Assembly: GCA_902591775.1 (NCBI GenBank)
Contig: CACJBW010000005.1
Coordinates: forward strand, 1-58,010
Direction: 5' to 3'
DNA: 58,010 nucleotides
From: an uncultured Pelagibacteraceae bacterium
GTDB taxonomy: Bacteria; Pseudomonadota; Alphaproteobacteria; Pelagibacterales; Pelagibacteraceae
The position numbers and the translations under genes were made by a program. The notes below the pieces were generated by a model. The model was not told the DNA's origin. It saw only the letters and a list, made by a program, of their open reading frames with translations, and did not search any database. Below, in pieces: positions 54,419 to 58,010 of this stretch (positions within the stretch are counted from its first letter, which is position 1; every line of letters starts with the position of its first letter).

Positions 54419-55549
54419 ATGGCAAAAAGAGATTACTACGAAGTTTTAGGTGTAAATAAAAGCGCTAGCCCAGACCAAATTAAAGCCGCTTACAGAAAAC
54501 AAGCTGTAAAATACCATCCAGATAAAAATAAGGGCGATAAAGGAGCAGAGGAAAAATTCAAAGAAGCTTCCGAGGCCTATCATGTTCTATCAAATTCAGA
54601 AAGAAAACAAAATTACGATAATTTTGGACATGCCGCATTTGAAAATGGTGGTGGAGGTGGAAGAGGTGGTTTTGGAAACTTTGACTTTTCTGGCTCTTTT
54701 TCAGATATCTTTGAAGACTTTTTTGGCGAAGGTTTTGGTGGAGGTGGAAGAAGATCGAGAAGATCTAACAACCGTGGATCTGATTTAAGATATGATGTCT
54801 CTATAAGCTTAGAAGAGGCTTATAACGGAAAAAAGCAAGACATTAAATTTTCAACATCTGATAGATGCGATACATGTAACGGTTCAGGCTCAAAGCCTGG
54901 ACAAAGTGCAAGCACATGTTCTATGTGTGGTGGTCATGGACAAGTACGTTCTAGCCAAGGTTTTTTCACAGTTCAACAAACTTGTCCTCAATGTGCGGGC
55001 TCAGGAGAACAAATTACCAATCCATGCACAAGTTGTGGTGGTCAAGGTAAAAAACAAGCTAACAAGCGCCTTTCTGTAACTATACCTAAGGGTGTAGATG
55101 ATGGGACTAGAATTAGATTATCTGGTAAGGGAGAAGCTGGCTCAAGAGGAGCTAGTAATGGTGATCTATATTTATTTATAAATGTAAATTCTCATGAATT
55201 GTTCAAAAGATCTGAGGAAAATTTATTTTTTGAATGTCCAATTTCTATAGCAGATGCAGCTCTTGGAACTGAATTAAAAATACCAACAATAGATGGTGGA
55301 AAAGCTAAGATAAAGATTCCAGCTGGAACACAAAGTGGTAAACAATTTAGATTAAGAGAAAAAGGAATGCCATTAATGAGAGGAAATGACTATGGAGATC
55401 TATACGTTCAAGTAAATACTGAAGTACCAGTATCTTTAAATAAGGAACAAAAAGAGTTACTTGAGAAATTTAGAGAAATTGAAAATGATAAGTCAAATCC
55501 AAGTATTAAAAAATTTTTTAAAAAAGCTAAAAGTTTTTGGAAAAATTAG
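54419..55549 (+). CDS. dnaJ: Co-chaperone DnaJ (Hsp40)
   Basis: A 376-residue DnaJ. J domain with the HPD motif in KYHPDKNKG, a glycine/phenylalanine-rich region with repeated GGGGGRGG and GFGG stretches, four zinc-binding repeats ([32 protein letters not shown]), and the C-terminal substrate-binding domain. It is complete. The stop shares its last G with nothing; the next small gene starts at the following base. Confidence 0.98.
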   Translation: MAKRDYYEVLGVNKSASPDQIKAAYRKQAVKYHPDKNKGDKGAEEKFKEASEAYHVLSNSERKQNYDNFGHAAFENGGGGGRGGFGNFDFSGSFSDIFEDFFGEGFGGGGRRSRRSNNRGSDLRYDVSISLEEAYNGKKQDIKFSTSDRCDTCNGSGSKPGQSASTCSMCGGHGQVRSSQGFFTVQQTCPQCAGSGEQITNPCTSCGGQGKKQANKRLSVTIPKGVDDGTRIRLSGKGEAGSRGASNGDLYLFINVNSHELFKRSEENLFFECPISIADAALGTELKIPTIDGGKAKIKIPAGTQSGKQFRLREKGMPLMRGNDYGDLYVQVNTEVPVSLNKEQKELLEKFREIENDKSNPSIKKFFKKAKSFWKN

Positions 55550-55651
55550 ATGAAAAAAAAGATTAAGTATTTTATTTTTGCAGCTATTTATATATTAGCA
55601 ATTATTGTTCTAGGTGCTTATTTCTATAAAGAAGGAATTGGTATAATATAA
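55550..55651 (+). CDS. Single-helix membrane micro-protein (33 residues), unknown function
   Basis: An open frame of 33 codons starting directly after the dnaJ stop and ending 5 bases before the TPR gene. The product starts MKKKIKYFIFAAIYILAII, has one hydrophobic helix of about 17 residues, then AYFYKEGIGII. Lysines before the helix fit an N-in single-pass membrane protein. No family is recognised. The tight fit between two genes and the clean membrane pattern support it. Confidence 0.55.
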   Translation: MKKKIKYFIFAAIYILAIIVLGAYFYKEGIGII

Positions 55652-55656
55652 TCAAG

Positions 55657-57588
55657 TTGGAAGATATAAAAAAAAAAATTGCTAAAGGATTGGACCTTCA
55701 CAAAAAAGGTAAAATCGATGAGTCTTTAGAGCATTATCACCAAGCTCTCATGATAGACGACAAAAATCCACAATTATTATTTTTAATTGGTACAGCATAT
55801 TTACAAAAAAATAATTTTATAGACTCCATAACTTATTTTGAAAAAACAATTAATTTAGATCGTAATAATTTAGGTGCTTATAATAATTTAGGTGGAGCAC
55901 TTCAAAATTTAAAAAAATATGAGAAAGCAATTGATATTTATAAAAAGTTATTACTAATTAAACCAAATTTTTCTGATGGATATAATAATATTGGTACATG
56001 TTTAGTTCATTTGAAAGATTATAATAACGCCAGTAAATATTTTGAAAAAGCTATATCATTAAATCCAAAAGATTATGTTGCGTATAATAATATAGGATTA
56101 ATTGAAAAAGAATTTTCTAATTTTAATAAAGCATTAGAAAATTTTAAAAAATCAATCGAAATAAATCAAAATTACTATTTAGCATATAACAACTTGGGTA
56201 ATACTTATTTAGAAATAAAAAACTATGAATTGGCAAATAAATATTTCGAAAAATTATACGAGATCAATCCAAATTATGGATTTATTTTGGGAAAATTAAT
56301 CTATTCTAAGATGTTTTTGTGCGAATGGCATGAGCTTAATTATTTATTAGATCAAATGAAAACAGCTTTAAACGAAAACAAAGAAGTTATTGCACCATTT
56401 ATTCTCTTAGCTTTAATTGATAGTCCTGAATTACAACTTAAAAGTTCAAAAATTTTTTCTAAAAACAAACTAGCAGACTCAAGAAACAATTCTAAAAGTA
56501 AGAAGAAAAGTGGAAAAAAAATAAAAATTGGATATTTCTCACCTGATTTTAGAAATCACCCTGTACTTCATTTGATAGAAGATATTTTTAAATATCATGA
56601 TAAATCAAAATTTGATGTTTATGCATTTTCGTTAGAAACAAACAAAAATGATTATATGACAGATAAAATAAAGCCATATTTTAAGGAATTTTTAGAAATT
56701 AAAAATTTATCAAATACAACCATTTTTGAGTTAGCTAAGAAAATTGGTCTTGATATAGCCATAGATCTTTGCGGATACACAGCTCTTAATAGAGCAGAAA
56801 TTTTTTCTAACAGATTAGCACCAGTTCAGATTAATTTTTTAGGTTATCCAGGAACATTGGGTGCAGGATACATTGACTATATAATAGCAGATGAAGACAT
56901 AATTCCAGAAAATGAAAAGAGAAATTATTCTGAGGATATTATTTATCTACCAAATTGCTACCAACCTAATACTGAATTTACAAATATTACAAAAGATCAT
57001 TTGAGAAAAGTAGATTATAATCTTCCTGAAAATAAAATTGTTTATTGTAATTTTGGACCAAGTTATAAAATTACTCCAGAAATATTTGATCTTTGGATGG
57101 ATATTCTAAAAGAGGTTCCTAATAGTATACTGTGGTTACTAGAAACTAATGTATCAACCTCAAAAAATATAATAAAAGAAGCAATTAAAAGAAATATTTC
57201 TGAAAAAAGAATTTTATTTGGAAAATATCTACCCCATGAGCAACATTTAAAAAGGATTTCTTTTGGAGATATTTTTTTAGATACATATCCATACAATGCA
57301 CACACAACTGCTAGTGACTCAATAAAAGTAGGTGTTCCAATTATTACTTTGAAAGGAAGATGTTTTGCATCGAGGGTTTGCTCTAGTATTTTAAAACAAG
57401 TGAAAATGGAGGAGTTAATCACTGAGTCCTCCGAAGACTTTAGGAATAAAGCAATTAATTTAGCAAAAAATGAACAAAAATTAATAAACATTAAGGATCA
57501 AATCAAAAAAAATTCTCTTAATTCATCTCTCTTCAAACCAAAAGAATTCACAAAAAATTTAGAGGCAATATATAAGAGTTTAATTTAA
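55657..57588 (+). CDS. TPR protein with O-GlcNAc transferase-like (GT41) domain
   Basis: A 643-residue protein. Five to six TPR units fill about residues 1-215 (repeated AYNNLG, A-x-x-Y-F-E-K-A-I patterns). The C-terminal GT41 (SPINDLY/OGT-like) domain runs from about 285, starting KIGYFSPDFRNHPVLHL, with the GYPGTLGAGYIDY segment and the late LDTYPYNAHTTASDSIK motif for nucleotide-sugar binding. Such bacterial proteins glycosylate surface proteins or serve in glycan synthesis; the acceptor is unknown. The start is a TTG at 55657, since no earlier in-frame ATG exists and the next Met is residue 33. Confidence 0.85.
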   Translation: MEDIKKKIAKGLDLHKKGKIDESLEHYHQALMIDDKNPQLLFLIGTAYLQKNNFIDSITYFEKTINLDRNNLGAYNNLGGALQNLKKYEKAIDIYKKLLLIKPNFSDGYNNIGTCLVHLKDYNNASKYFEKAISLNPKDYVAYNNIGLIEKEFSNFNKALENFKKSIEINQNYYLAYNNLGNTYLEIKNYELANKYFEKLYEINPNYGFILGKLIYSKMFLCEWHELNYLLDQMKTALNENKEVIAPFILLALIDSPELQLKSSKIFSKNKLADSRNNSKSKKKSGKKIKIGYFSPDFRNHPVLHLIEDIFKYHDKSKFDVYAFSLETNKNDYMTDKIKPYFKEFLEIKNLSNTTIFELAKKIGLDIAIDLCGYTALNRAEIFSNRLAPVQINFLGYPGTLGAGYIDYIIADEDIIPENEKRNYSEDIIYLPNCYQPNTEFTNITKDHLRKVDYNLPENKIVYCNFGPSYKITPEIFDLWMDILKEVPNSILWLLETNVSTSKNIIKEAIKRNISEKRILFGKYLPHEQHLKRISFGDIFLDTYPYNAHTTASDSIKVGVPIITLKGRCFASRVCSSILKQVKMEELITESSEDFRNKAINLAKNEQKLINIKDQIKKNSLNSSLFKPKEFTKNLEAIYKSLI

Positions 57589-57615
57589 AAAATTCAAAAT
57601 TTTGTAATTATTTTT

Positions 57616-58010
57616 TCATCTTGCCATTTTAATAAAAATATCACCCATACCACCTTGAACCTGCTCTAATGGTGCATTATTTCTTAAGTCACAATAAACT
57701 CCGGTATATTCATCTTTATCTATAGCTGCAATACTCTGCTCAATGCATTTAGATGAATTATGGAAAAGACCAATGACAAGTCTATTATCTATTGTAACAA
57801 CTTGGTTATTGTCTAGATCGTCTCCGACACAGAAATAATTTCTATTTACTTCTATAGGAAAATCTCTTTTTTCACATGGGTTTTTTATAGTTAAGACAGA
57901 AAACTCTTTTTCTCCATCTAAAAATTTATATTTCATGTTTTTAACTTGAGAATATTTCATTAAATCACATGAGCATGGAAAACAGCATTTAAAGTAAAAA
58001 CCACATATTT
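57616..58010 (-). CDS. Cysteine-rich unknown protein, 5' end outside window
   Basis: The frame is open from the stop at 57616 through the right edge. Upstream of an ATG at 57960 it continues ICGFYFKCCFPCSCDL, a cysteine-rich, plausible coding stretch, so the real start probably lies beyond the window and the ATG is internal. The visible part (about 130 residues) contains VCG-poor but ordered sequence such as FCVGDDLDNNQVVTID and GVYCDLRNNAPLEQVQGG. No family is recognised. The C-C-x-x-C-x-C cluster suggests metal or disulfide binding (inference). If the ATG at 57960 is the start, the product is 114 residues. Confidence 0.6.
   Translation of the reverse strand, partial: ICGFYFKCCFPCSCDLMKYSQVKNMKYKFLDGEKEFSVLTIKNPCEKRDFPIEVNRNYFCVGDDLDNNQVVTIDNRLVIGLFHNSSKCIEQSIAAIDKDEYTGVYCDLRNNAPLEQVQGGMGDIFIKMAR

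Noticed and set aside
1..58010. CRISPR arrays, insertion sequences, prophage or toxin-antitoxin pairs
   Set aside because: No direct-repeat arrays, transposase or integrase motifs, or typical small TA pairs were seen on either strand.

Overview
The window is a strongly A+T-rich, very compact bacterial chromosome segment. Its gene content and order point to the Alphaproteobacteria, and most likely to a streamlined marine member of the SAR11/Pelagibacterales type. Signs of this are the Irr regulator, Coq7, UbiE and UbiB, the FabA/FabB/FabI set, the MaeB malic enzyme with a phosphotransacetylase tail, the helicase/fdxA/carD block, the mutM/rpsT/dnaA/dnaN block and the miaB/phoH/ybeY/lnt/metK/nusA block. 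Most neighbours overlap or lie within a few bases of each other. I see no phage, insertion sequence, CRISPR array or rRNA. One tRNA, Leu-CAA, is present.

Layout: 1-2.7 kb holds the end of an SUV3-like helicase, TerB, ferredoxin FdxA and a CarD regulator with a lysine-rich tail. At 2.7-2.9 kb lies a 27-residue lysine-rich protein gene with its own promoter, leader hairpin, ribosome site and terminator. At 3-7 kb are an acyl-CoA ligase directly behind tRNA-Leu, YqaA, DsbB, Coq7 and an HNH nuclease. At 7-11.8 kb are an esterase, a TlpA-type thioredoxin, ArgH, a tiny LptM-like lipoprotein, LysA and PlsC. At 11.8-15.8 kb is the replication/repair block dnaN, dnaA, rpsT and mutM. At 15.8-20.9 kb are ubiE, ubiB, coaBC, dut, moeB and an SH3 protein. 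At 20.9-24 kb is an iron/peroxide block: DUF3501, an Fe-S oxidoreductase, rubrerythrin and Irr, with Irr-box-like sites. At 23.9-27.4 kb are fabA, fabB, fabI, a small membrane protein, a Tat-type MsrB and an ABM protein.

From 27.4 to 46.1 kb almost everything is on the minus strand. There is a translation/RNA operon (nusA, infB, rbfA, rpsO, pnp) and an upstream chain tsaB, fur, 2OG-oxygenase, miaB, phoH, ybeY, lnt, metK. Behind that come a glucosaminidase and a plus-strand deacetylase, then murJ, trpS and nfuA. From 46.2 to 58 kb are maeB, DolP-like, RsmI, an LpoA-like protein, RdgB, grpE/dnaK/dnaJ, a 33-residue membrane protein, a TPR O-GlcNAc-transferase-like protein and a cysteine-rich partial gene at the edge.

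The best candidates for something undescribed are the lysine-rich micro-gene beside the lysine-tailed CarD, the terminator-like hairpin in the nusA leader, the tRNA placed 7 bases before the acyl-CoA ligase start, the overlapping divergent 5' ends of a shortened tsaB and a secreted deacetylase, and the loss of several usually syntenic RNA/translation genes. I see no clear new defence or mobile system. All family calls rest on motif recognition by eye; no database search was run.
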